Positions 27,114-34,249 of a stretch of DNA of 64,000 bases are shown here, piece after piece. The stretch is from Micromonospora coriariae (GTDB taxonomy: Bacteria > Actinomycetota > Actinomycetes > Mycobacteriales > Micromonosporaceae): assembly GCF_900091455.1 (NCBI RefSeq), contig NZ_LT607412.1:1178001-1242000 (forward strand), read 5' to 3'. Each line of letters starts with the position of its first letter. Position 1 is the first letter of the stretch. The notes beneath the pieces were generated by a model. That model worked only from the letters and a program-made list of their open reading frames with translations, was not told where the DNA came from and did not search any database. Made by a program: the position numbers and the translations under genes.

Positions 27114-27143
27114 CGGGGGAGCGGCCGGTCGGCCACTCCCCCG
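27114..27143 (-). terminator. Terminator hairpin after rpsO
   Basis: CGGGGGAG (27114-27121) pairs with CTCCCCCG (27136-27143), with further GGCC pairing inside the loop, directly after the rpsO stop codon. Read-through into pnp may be partial. Confidence 0.7.
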
Positions 27144-27148
27144 TCACG

Positions 27149-27418
27149 TCACCGGCGCAGGCCGAGCCGCTCGATGAGCGACCGGTAGCGGGCAATGTCC
27201 TTCTTCTGGACGTAGTTGAGCAGCCGACGGCGCCGGCCGACCAGCAGCAGCAGCCCACGGCGGCTGTGGTGGTCGTGCTTGTGCACCTTCAGGTGCTCGG
27301 TCAGCTCAGCGATCCGCTTGGTGAGGACCGCGACCTGGACCTCCGGCGAACCGGTGTCGCCCTCGGCGGTCGCGTACTCCGCGCGGATCGTGGCCTTGGC
27401 TTCCTGGTCGAGCGCCAT
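27149..27418 (-). CDS. rpsO: 30S ribosomal protein S15
   Basis: 89 residues, the standard length. '[37 protein letters not shown]' and '[27 protein letters not shown]' are near-consensus S15; the HDHHSRRGL segment contacts 16S rRNA helices h20-h22. A primary binder that organises the 30S platform. The ATG follows an AGGGAG ribosome site. It has a long 5' leader with stable hairpins, consistent with S15 autoregulation seen elsewhere. Confidence 0.98.
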   Translation of the reverse strand: MALDQEAKATIRAEYATAEGDTGSPEVQVAVLTKRIAELTEHLKVHKHDHHSRRGLLLLVGRRRRLLNYVQKKDIARYRSLIERLGLRR

Positions 27419-27556
27419 GTTCTCCCTGTTTCGGTGGGTTGATCAAGTAGGTGTCCGTCGTCCCGATGGACCGGGAACGGACCGGTACCTCGCACCCGCG
27501 GCGTCGAGCAGGCACGCGAGGCCCCACGCCGGTCACCCGACGTTTCCGCCAGACTA
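27419..27556 (-). promoter_or_regulatory. rpsO promoter and structured leader
   Basis: A TAGTCT -10 box on the minus strand (27551-27556) would give a leader of about 125 nt. Within it GTCCGT (27453-27458) pairs with ACGGAC (27477-27482), extended by an inner CCCG/CGGG stem, and CCTCGC near 27488 can pair with GCGAGG near 27516. Such folding is a candidate S15-binding autoregulatory leader, unproven. Confidence 0.4.
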
Positions 27557-27618
27557 CCAGCACCCGCCGGTAGCACCCGGTCAAGGGCCTCGGCAAGCGG
27601 CTGCGTCGCTCGGGAAAA

Positions 27619-28548
27619 TCAGCCCAGAGCGCGCCGGGTGCGCTCGACGTCCTGTTCCATCTGCGCGATCAACGGCTCGATCGAGTCGTACCGGATCTGT
27701 CCCCGCAGGTGGGCCACGAAGTCCAGGGCCAGCCGCTCGCCGTAGAGGTCACCGTCGAAGTCCAGCGCGTACGCCTCCACCCGACGCTCCCGCCCGGAGA
27801 AGGTCGGGTTGGTGCCCACCGACACCGCCGCCATCAGCGGCTCGCGCTGCCCGCGGCGGATCAGCCGGGCCGCGTACACCCCGTCGGCGGGCACCGCCGC
27901 GTACCGGTGGCAGAGCAGGTTGGCGGTGGGGAAGCCCAGTTCCCGCCCTCGCTGGTCACCGCGGACCACCACGCCCTCCAGCCGGTGCGGGCGGCCCAGC
28001 GCGGCCGCCGCCGTGCCCACGTCGCCCGCGTCGACGCAGGAGCGGATGTACGTCGAGGAGAAGACTGTGCCGTCCTCGGCGACCAGCGGGCCGCCCTCCA
28101 CGCCGAAGCCGAAGGTGCGGCCCAGTCGCTCCAGCAGCGCCACGTCGCCAGCCGCCCGGTGCCCGAAGCGGAAGTTGCTGCCCACCACCACGAGCGCCGC
28201 GTGCAGGTGCTCGACCAGGATGTCGTGCACGAACTGTTCGGCGGGCAGCCGGGAGAACTCCGGGGTGAACGGCACCACGCAGAGCACGTCCACGCCGAGC
28301 GCCTCGATCAGCTCGGCCTTGCGGGCCGGCTCGGTGAGCACGGCCGGATGCGAGCCGGGGCGGACCACCTCGGCCGGATGCGGGTCGAACGTGACCACGA
28401 CGGACTGCACGCCCAGCTCCCGGGCCCGGGCCACGGCATGTCCGATGGTCGCCTGGTGCCCCTTGTGCACTCCGTCGAAGACGCCGATGGTGACGACCGA
28501 GCGCCCCCACCCGCCGGGCGCCGCGTCGTAACCCCGCCACCGCTGCAT
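27619..28548 (-). CDS. ribF: Bifunctional riboflavin kinase / FAD synthetase
   Basis: 309 residues. The N-terminal nucleotidyltransferase half has 'VTIGVFDGVHKGHQATIG' (the HxGH-like adenylyl-transfer motif as GVHKGH) and 'VGSNFRFGHRAAGD'; the C-terminal flavokinase half has 'RGRELGFPTANL' and 'GVYAARL', with the PTAN motif that binds metal and flavin. It converts riboflavin to FMN and FAD. The ATG at 28548 follows GGAGGGGAG by 6 nt. The palindromic repeat copy 2 lies between it and truB. Confidence 0.96.
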   Translation of the reverse strand: MQRWRGYDAAPGGWGRSVVTIGVFDGVHKGHQATIGHAVARARELGVQSVVVTFDPHPAEVVRPGSHPAVLTEPARKAELIEALGVDVLCVVPFTPEFSRLPAEQFVHDILVEHLHAALVVVGSNFRFGHRAAGDVALLERLGRTFGFGVEGGPLVAEDGTVFSSTYIRSCVDAGDVGTAAAALGRPHRLEGVVVRGDQRGRELGFPTANLLCHRYAAVPADGVYAARLIRRGQREPLMAAVSVGTNPTFSGRERRVEAYALDFDGDLYGERLALDFVAHLRGQIRYDSIEPLIAQMEQDVERTRRALG

Positions 28549-28561
28549 GCCGCTCCCCTCC

Positions 28562-28616
28562 GTAAGGAAGGGCCCCTTCTTAACGCCTCGTGTATAGGAA
28601 GGGCCCCTTGTTAACA
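28562..28616. repeat. Double GGGCCC palindromic repeat, copy 2
   Basis: AAGGAAGGGCCCCTTCTTAA (28564-28583), then CGCCTCGTGTAT, then AGGAAGGGCCCCTTGTTAAC (28596-28615). The units are direct copies around the GTGTAT linker, and each contains a near-palindromic AAGGGCCCCTT. This matches copy 1 at 17476-17533 and sits between truB and ribF. Confidence 0.85.
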
Positions 28617-28640
28617 CTCGCCCCGCGCCGGCGCCCGCCG

Positions 28641-29525
28641 TCAGGCCGGGGCGAGCACGATCTCCGCGCGGGCCCGACCGTCCCGCTCGCTGACGATAGC
28701 GATCAGTCCGCCGGCCGGTCCGAAGACGGCGTACGGCCCGGCGAGGCCGGTCGGGTCCAGAGAACCGCCGTGGGCGAGCACCCGGGCCTCGTCGGGCGTG
28801 GCCTCCCGGCGCGGGAAGAACCGGTCGGCGGCTGCGTCCAGCGGCAGGTTGACCACGTCCGGTGCACGCTTCTCCAGCTCGTCGAGGGTGGCCGCCTCGG
28901 CGAGGGTGAAGCCGCCCACAGCGGTCCGGCGCAGCGCGGTCAGATGCCCACCGACTCCGAGCGCCAGGCCCGCGTCCCGGGCGATTGCCCGGATGTACGT
29001 GCCGGAGGAGCAGGTCACGTCCACGTCCACGTCCACCACGTCCGGCTCGGTGCGGCGGATCGCCAGCACCTCCAGGCGGGAGATGGTGACTCGCCGCGCC
29101 GGCAGCTCGACGTTCTCTCCGTCGCGCACCCGCTTGTACGCCCGCTGCCCGTCGATCTTGATGGCGCTGACGGCACTCGGCACCTGGTCGATCTCGCCGC
29201 TCAGCGCGCCCAGCGCGGCCCGGATCGCGTCGTCGGTGACCTGACCGGCCGGCGTGGTGGCGATCACGTCACCCTCGGCGTCGTCGGTGACGGTGGCCTG
29301 GCCGAGCCGGATGGTGCCGGTGTAGCTCTTGCCCGCGCCGATCACGTAGGTCAGCAACCGGGTGGCCCGGCCCACGCCGATCACCAGGACGCCGGTGGCC
29401 ATCGGGTCGAGGGTGCCGCCGTGCCCGACCCGCCGGGTCTTCGCCAGTCGGCGGATCCGCGCCACCACGTCGTGCGACGTCATGCCGCCGGATTTGTCGA
29501 CCACGATCAGACCATCGGTGCTCAC
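28641..29525 (-). CDS. truB: tRNA pseudouridine-55 synthase
   Basis: 294 residues. 'GLIVVDKSGGMTSHDVVARIRR' and 'RRVGHGGTLDPMATGVLVIG' are hallmark TruB motifs, with the catalytic Asp at 40 in GTLDP. It makes the universal pseudouridine in the T-loop of elongator tRNAs. A small C-terminal PUA-like domain ends in 'ERDGRARAEIVLAPA'. The GTG at 29525 is preferred to a TTG at 29534. It lies upstream of ribF in the standard order. Confidence 0.96.
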   Translation of the reverse strand: MSTDGLIVVDKSGGMTSHDVVARIRRLAKTRRVGHGGTLDPMATGVLVIGVGRATRLLTYVIGAGKSYTGTIRLGQATVTDDAEGDVIATTPAGQVTDDAIRAALGALSGEIDQVPSAVSAIKIDGQRAYKRVRDGENVELPARRVTISRLEVLAIRRTEPDVVDVDVDVTCSSGTYIRAIARDAGLALGVGGHLTALRRTAVGGFTLAEAATLDELEKRAPDVVNLPLDAAADRFFPRREATPDEARVLAHGGSLDPTGLAGPYAVFGPAGGLIAIVSERDGRARAEIVLAPA

Positions 29526-29580
29526 GTCGCCCAAGCCTGCCAGACGCCCCGGATGCCGGCGTGTGTGGGCGGGCGCCGCC

Positions 29581-30894
29581 TCAACGAACCGCGCCGACGA
29601 CGGCCCAGCGGCCGTCGCGCAGTCGCAGCAGCAGGGCGACCAGCCGGATCACCACGAACAGGGTGAGCCCGGCCCAGATGCCGCCCAGCCCCAGCTCGAG
29701 CCCGTACGCCAGCCAGATCGCCGGCAGGAAGCCGCCGAGCGCCGCCACGATGGTGAGGTTGCGCAGGTAACGCACGTCGCCGGCGCCGATCAGCACGCCG
29801 TCGAGCGCGAACACCACTCCGGCCAACGGCTGCATGGCGACGAACCAGGGCCAGGCCACCATGGCCTGCTGGCGTACCTCGGGGTCGGAGCTGAACCACG
29901 ACGGCACCACGCCGGCGCCGGCGGCGATCAGCAGCGCGAAGCCGACACCGCAGACACCGCCGAGCAGCCCGATCCGGCGGGCCAGCGCCCGTGCGCCCGC
30001 CTCGTCGCCGGCACCGAGCGCGGCGCCCACCAGGGACTGCGCGGCGATGGCCAGCGCGTCGAGCACCAGCGCGGTGAAGAACCAGAGTTGGAGCGCGATC
30101 TGGTGGGCGCCGACGGCGGCGGCGCCGAAGCGGGCGGCGACGGCGGTCGCGGAGAGGAAGCTGGCCTGGAACGCCACGCCGCGGATCAGCAGGTCCCGGC
30201 TGAGCACCAACTGCTGGCGGATCAGCCGGGGTCGGGGTCGCAGCGACACCCGCTCGGCGACCAGCGCGGCGGCGAAGAGCACCCCGGCGAGCGTCTGCGC
30301 GATCACGTTCGCCACGGCTGAACCCACCAGGCCGAGCCCGGCGGGATAGACCAGCAGCGGGCAGAGCAGCGCGGAGAGCAGGTTGGGGCCGAGCACGAAG
30401 ACGAGCGGGCGGCGGGTGTCCTGCACGCCACGCAGCCAGCCGTTGCCGGCGGCGGCGAGCAGCAGGCCGGGAGCGCCGAGCGCCGCGATCCGAAGCCACT
30501 GCGCGGCGGCGTCGGCCACCTCGCCGCCACCTCCGGCGAGGGTACGTGCCAGCGCGCCCCCGCCGATCTGCATGCCGACGGCGACCAAGAGTCCGACGCC
30601 GAACGCCAGCCAGGACGACTGGACGCCCTCGGCCACCGCCGCGGCCCGGTCGCCGGCGCCGAAACGGCGGGCCGAACGCCCGGTGGTGCCGTACGCGACC
30701 ACGGTGCCGAGCCACGCGGTGAGCGTCATGACTGTGCCGCCGACGGCGAGCGCGGCCAGCGGCACCCGGCCGAGGTGACCGACCACTGCCGTGTCGACCA
30801 GCACGTAGAGCGGTTCGGCGGCCAGCACCACGAGGGCTGGCAGGGCGAGGCCGGCGATCCGCCGGGGGGACGCGGCTAGCGTGCTGGTGTCCAT
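29581..30894 (-). CDS. MATE-family efflux transporter (DinF-like)
   Basis: 437 residues with twelve hydrophobic segments in two related halves. The first half begins 'IAGLALPALVVLAAEPLYVLVDTAVVGHLGRVPLAALAVGG', a pattern typical of DinF-branch MATE proteins, which use Na+ or H+ to expel cationic drugs or antioxidants. The ATG at 30894 matches family starts; a CAGGAT box 8 nt upstream may be its -10. It sits upstream of truB, a common actinobacterial position, where it may be co-transcribed with RNA-modification genes. Confidence 0.92.
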   Translation of the reverse strand: MDTSTLAASPRRIAGLALPALVVLAAEPLYVLVDTAVVGHLGRVPLAALAVGGTVMTLTAWLGTVVAYGTTGRSARRFGAGDRAAAVAEGVQSSWLAFGVGLLVAVGMQIGGGALARTLAGGGGEVADAAAQWLRIAALGAPGLLLAAAGNGWLRGVQDTRRPLVFVLGPNLLSALLCPLLVYPAGLGLVGSAVANVIAQTLAGVLFAAALVAERVSLRPRPRLIRQQLVLSRDLLIRGVAFQASFLSATAVAARFGAAAVGAHQIALQLWFFTALVLDALAIAAQSLVGAALGAGDEAGARALARRIGLLGGVCGVGFALLIAAGAGVVPSWFSSDPEVRQQAMVAWPWFVAMQPLAGVVFALDGVLIGAGDVRYLRNLTIVAALGGFLPAIWLAYGLELGLGGIWAGLTLFVVIRLVALLLRLRDGRWAVVGAVR

Positions 30895-31048
30895 CGCCGG
30901 CGATCCTGTCACGAGCTCGGTAAGGATCGCAAGGATGGCCAGCACTTACCGGCGATGGCCGGCGCTACCCCGCGGTGCGGGACCAGTGCGTGGCGCGGCC
31001 CGGACGGGACGGGGCCGATCGGGCGGTGACGCCGTGGACAGAGGTCGT

Positions 31049-31065
31049 CGGCGGCGTCACCGCCG
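31049..31065 (-). terminator. Short hairpin after the 29-residue ORF
   Basis: CGGCGG (31049-31054) pairs with CCGCCG (31060-31065), starting about 12 nt beyond the stop of the small gene. Confidence 0.45.
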
Positions 31066-31076
31066 GACGGGTCGGG

Positions 31077-31166
31077 TCACTGACGGGTGTCCATCGACGT
31101 CTGCAGCGCGCGGCGGGCCTGCTCGCGGGCGTCGTCAGTGGTCTCCGGCTTGGGCTTGTTCGGCAT
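31077..31166 (-). CDS. 29-residue small protein, unrecognised
   Basis: The peptide begins MPNKPKPETTDDAR and ends in TSMDTRQ; it is soluble, highly charged and predicted helical in the middle (REQARRALQ). Support for a real gene: AAGGAG 7 nt before the ATG, 26 of 28 sense codons after the start end in G or C, and a hairpin follows the stop. It is too short for routine gene callers. I do not recognise a family. It lies between the MATE gene and two small membrane proteins on the same strand. Confidence 0.6.
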   Translation of the reverse strand: MPNKPKPETTDDAREQARRALQTSMDTRQ

Positions 31167-31435
31167 GGTGGCGCTCCTTCCAGGGTGCGAGCCACCGGGA
31201 CGCGGCGGCCCTCACGGGCGGTCGTGCTGAGCGCCCCACGGCGGTCCGGGGTTACCGGAGCAGCCGGCTGGGCGGCGTGAGCCCGGGTCGGTCCGACCCT
31301 GGAGGGAGGCGGCACGAGGTGTGGCACCACCGCCCGTGACCTGCACCGCGACGCGGTGTCGGCCGTCTCCCAAGCTATCGTTCAGGTCCACATACTGCTT
31401 CGGGTTCCCGCCATCTGGACAGCCCGGAACCCGGC
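31167..31435. other. 270-bp gap without a recognisable gene
   Basis: It lies upstream of the 29-residue ORF and downstream of the two small membrane protein genes. No frame shows coding bias with a ribosome site. An AT-richer patch near 31370-31400 (minus strand GATAGCTT) could hold a promoter for the small ORF; the rest is unexplained. Confidence 0.5.
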
Positions 31436-31648
31436 TCAGCGGGCTAGGAAGTGCCAGCCCAGCCACCACCAGAAGCCGAACAGACCGATCCGGCCCACCG
31501 GCACCGGGCCGACCTCGTAGCGCATCACGTACGCGCAGACCTCGCCCAGCGTGGGGATCCTGGAGCCCTCCCGCCGGGCCAACCACTCGACCAGGCCGAA
31601 GAGGGCCAGCGCGGTGAGGAAGCCGCCGATCGCGAGCGCCCGCATCAT
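31436..31648 (-). CDS. Small membrane protein, DUF6186-like
   Basis: 70 residues. One hydrophobic helix near the N-terminus (AIGGFLTALALFGLVEWLA), a conserved middle 'REGSRIPTLGEVCAYVMRYE', and a Trp-rich second helix ending 'GFWWWLGWHFLAR'. This resembles the actinobacterial DUF6186 family; the role is unknown. The ATG overlaps the stop of the upstream gene (ATGATG), so the two are coupled. Confidence 0.7.
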   Translation of the reverse strand: MMRALAIGGFLTALALFGLVEWLARREGSRIPTLGEVCAYVMRYEVGPVPVGRIGLFGFWWWLGWHFLAR

Positions 31649-32052
31649 CGCCGCACCAACCCCCAGAACGCGCCCAGCCAGGCGAACCAGGCCGCCGACC
31701 GGGTCAGCTGGTCCTCCAGCAGGGGATCGGCCAGCCGGGAGAAGGTGGGGAAGTCGTCGCCCACCGCCAGCACGAAGGTGACGCCTTCGAAGACGCCGAA
31801 GACCACGACCGGCAACGCCCACCAGGCCGCGCCCGCGCCCAGCCGGCGCGGCGCCGGACGACGGGGCACCCGGTTGCTCAGACCGAGCCAGATCAGCACC
31901 CCGCCGGTGCCGAGGGTGTAGAGGTTGGCCTCGGTGGAGAACGACGCGAACCGGCCACCGACGAGCGACAGGCAGACCAGGACCGGTACGGAGACGGCAG
32001 GCCGGTCCCAGGCGCGGGGGGCTTCCATGGTGAGGTCGTGCGGCTGCTCCAT
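31645..32052 (-). CDS. Membrane protein of unknown function
   Basis: 135 residues with four hydrophobic segments ('SVPVLVCLSLVGGRF', 'LYTLGTGGVLIWLGL', 'AAWWALPVVVFGVFEGVTFVL', 'AAWFAWLGAFWGLV'). The N-terminus is soluble. I do not recognise a family. The ATG at 32052 is chosen because GGGAAG lies 9 nt upstream; an internal ATG at 32028 has none. It is coupled to the DUF6186-like gene, suggesting a two-part membrane unit. Confidence 0.65.
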   Translation of the reverse strand: MEQPHDLTMEAPRAWDRPAVSVPVLVCLSLVGGRFASFSTEANLYTLGTGGVLIWLGLSNRVPRRPAPRRLGAGAAWWALPVVVFGVFEGVTFVLAVGDDFPTFSRLADPLLEDQLTRSAAWFAWLGAFWGLVRR

Positions 32053-32189
32053 CCCGCAATTCTTCCCGGTCCAACCAAACGCGGGAAGACCAACACTCCC
32101 CGGAGTTGACCCTGATCTCCCCCTGGACAGCGGGCGGTGGTGGGGCCGCGCACCGGGTGTGCGACACCCGGCGGCGCAGGGTGCCCCGG

Positions 32190-33248
32190 TCAGTCGCCGG
32201 CGCGGATCAGTGCCGCGTCCAACTGGCCGCGGATCGCCTCGACCACCTGCTCCACTGTGCCCCGACCGGTGAACCCGGCCGCGAACCGGTGGCCACCACC
32301 GCCCAGCTCGACCGCCACCCGGCTGACGTCGACCGCGCCCTTGCTGCGCATCGACACGGCCCACTCGCCGGGCGTGGTCTGCTTCAGCACGCAGCTCACG
32401 TCCGCCTCGGCGGTGCACCGCACCGAGTCGATCAAGGCCTCCAGCACGTACGGCCGCTGGTCGTGACGGGCCAGGTCGTCCAGGGTGGCGAAGGTCCACA
32501 CCAGGCCCCGGCCGTCGGCCTCGGCCGGCTCCAGCCGGGCCCGGCCCAGCACCTCGCCGAAGAGCCGGACCGCGCCGAAGGGGCGGGTGTCGAAGACCCG
32601 CCGGGAGATGTCACCCGGTGAGATGCCGGTGGCCAGCAGCCGCGCGGCCAGCTGGTGCACGGCCGGGGTGGTCGCCTCGAACCGGAACGAGCCGGTGTCC
32701 GTGGTCAGTGCCACGTAGAGGCACTCCGCGATGGCCCGGTCCACCACCACGCCGAGCCGGGCCAGCAGGTGCTCGGCCACCACCGAGGTCGCCGCGGCGG
32801 CCGGGTCGACCAGGTTGACCGTGCCGAAACCGGTGTTTGAGGCGTGGTGGTCGAGCACCAGCGCGGCGCCCGCGGACGACAACCGCCCGACCAGCTCACC
32901 GAGGCGCGACTCGCTCGCCGCGTCGAAGCAGATCACCAGGTCCGGGTCGGGATCCGCGGCGCTGGCCGGGACGAGCAGGTCCAACCCGGGCATTCCGCGG
33001 AACGGCTCGGGCACCTCCGGCGGCCCGGGAAAGGTCGCCTGCAGGTGCGGTACGCCGAGCTGACGCAGGCCCAGGCCGAAGCCGAGCATGCTGCCCAGCG
33101 CGTCGCCGTCCGGGTTGACGTGACAGATCAGCAGCACCCGGCCGGTCGGCGGAAGGGCGCGCACCAGCGCCTCGGCCGCCGCCCAGTCCGCCTGGGTGGG
33201 GCCGGCACCGACCGCCGTGGCGAGTTGGGGACCGGCGGAGCCGGTCAC
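32190..33248 (-). CDS. nrnA: DHH/DHHA1 phosphoesterase, NrnA type
   Basis: 352 residues. The DHH domain shows 'LLICHVNPDGDALGSMLGFGL' (metal-binding HxNPDGDAxGS), 'VICFDAASE' and 'LVLDHHASNTGFG' (the DHH motif); the DHHA1 domain ends with 'VELGGGGHRFAAGFTGRG', the GGGHxxAAG nucleotide motif. NrnA-type enzymes degrade nanoRNA and 3'-phosphoadenosine 5'-phosphate, some also linear cyclic dinucleotide products. Its start overlaps the rbfA stop as GTGA. Confidence 0.94.
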   Translation of the reverse strand: MTGSAGPQLATAVGAGPTQADWAAAEALVRALPPTGRVLLICHVNPDGDALGSMLGFGLGLRQLGVPHLQATFPGPPEVPEPFRGMPGLDLLVPASAADPDPDLVICFDAASESRLGELVGRLSSAGAALVLDHHASNTGFGTVNLVDPAAAATSVVAEHLLARLGVVVDRAIAECLYVALTTDTGSFRFEATTPAVHQLAARLLATGISPGDISRRVFDTRPFGAVRLFGEVLGRARLEPAEADGRGLVWTFATLDDLARHDQRPYVLEALIDSVRCTAEADVSCVLKQTTPGEWAVSMRSKGAVDVSRVAVELGGGGHRFAAGFTGRGTVEQVVEAIRGQLDAALIRAGD

Positions 33249-33736
33249 CGCGCTTCCCCACCCCGGGGGTTCTCCGGGACCTCGGTGCGCTCGTCAGTCT
33301 CGTCGGTCTCGTCCGACTCCTCGTCGACCCGGTACGGCTGCGCCTCGCCCGCGTACTTCGCCTGGGCGGCGAGCCGCTGCACCTCGGCGTCCGCGTTGCG
33401 GGCCGCGGCGAGCAGGTCGTCGATGTGCTTCACCTGATCCTGCACGTCGTCGAGGACGAAGGTGAGAGTCGGCGAGTGCCGCAGCCCCAGCGCCTTGCCG
33501 ACGGTGCTGCGCAGCAGCCCCTTGGCGCTCTCCAGCGCCGCCGCGGTGTCCGCCTGGGCCACCGCGTCCCCGAGCACCGTGTAGAAGACCGTCGCGTCGC
33601 GCAGGTCCGCCGTGATCCGGGCGTCGGTGATCGTGATCATGCCGAGCCGCGGGTCCTTGATCTGGCTCCGCACCACCGACGCGACCAGCTCACGCACCCG
33701 TTCCGCGTGCCGGCGTACCTTGGCCGGATCAGACAT
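33245..33736 (-). CDS. rbfA: Ribosome-binding factor A
   Basis: 163 residues: a KH-like domain with 'RVRELVASVVRSQIKDPRLGMITITDARITADLRDATVFYT' and 'LRHSPTLTFVLDDV', then an acidic tail of about 40 residues ('DEESDETDETDERTEVPEN'). RbfA assists late 30S maturation at low temperature. The ATG at 33736 follows GGAGG by 7 nt. It is coupled to nrnA. Confidence 0.95.
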   Translation of the reverse strand: MSDPAKVRRHAERVRELVASVVRSQIKDPRLGMITITDARITADLRDATVFYTVLGDAVAQADTAAALESAKGLLRSTVGKALGLRHSPTLTFVLDDVQDQVKHIDDLLAAARNADAEVQRLAAQAKYAGEAQPYRVDEESDETDETDERTEVPENPRGGEAR

Positions 33737-33862
33737 CTCGCCACCTCCACGGCGTCCTGCTCCCGGCCGACACGGCGACCCGCGGGCCGCCGGCCGACCG
33801 GCCAACATCTCGAACATTACCTTCGCGACCGGCCGGGCCGCCCGGCGCAGCCGGCACCCTGG

Positions 33863-34159
33863 TCAGTCGTCCTCCGCGCCGTACAACCGGCGCCGGACCG
33901 ACAGCAGCTCGACCTCGGGGCGACCGGCTACCAGGTGCTCGCAGGAATCCAGCACCTCGCGGACGTGCGCCGCCTCGGCGGCCACCACGGCCACCGCTAT
34001 CTGCGCTCGACCGTGCAGGTCGAGCGCTCCCACCTCGGCGGCCGACACCTCGAAGCGGCGCAGCGCCGCCACGATCGGCCGTACATATGATCTCTTGGCT
34101 TTGAGCGACCGGGAGTCGCCCGGCAGCAGCAGGTCGAAGACCGCGGTTCCGGTGAACAT
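33863..34159 (-). CDS. DUF503 family protein
   Basis: 98 residues. 'MFTGTAVFDLLLPGDSRSLKAKRSYVRPIVAALRRFEVSAAEVG' is the family signature, and the C-terminal 'VELLSVRRRLYGAEDD' follows. DUF503 (YlxP-like) is a ferredoxin-fold protein encoded between infB and rbfA in many bacteria; reports link such proteins to ribosome assembly, but the activity is unsettled. The start at 34159 avoids an N-terminal extension that would run into the hairpin. Confidence 0.9.
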   Translation of the reverse strand: MFTGTAVFDLLLPGDSRSLKAKRSYVRPIVAALRRFEVSAAEVGALDLHGRAQIAVAVVAAEAAHVREVLDSCEHLVAGRPEVELLSVRRRLYGAEDD

Positions 34160-34191
34160 CGCCCCGGACGATACCGCCAACCCGCCCGGCA

Positions 34192-34233
34192 TGATCAAGG
34201 GGTTTACGCCGAGCGGCGTAAACCCCTTGATCA
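34192..34233. terminator. Perfect 20-bp hairpin after infB
   Basis: Arms at 34192-34211 and 34214-34233 are perfect inverted copies beginning TGATCAAGGGG, separated by 2 bases. It follows the infB stop on the minus strand and precedes the DUF503 gene. It may end or attenuate the long nusA-infB transcript. Confidence 0.75.
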
Positions 34234-34249
34234 GCGTGTCACTGCCGGA

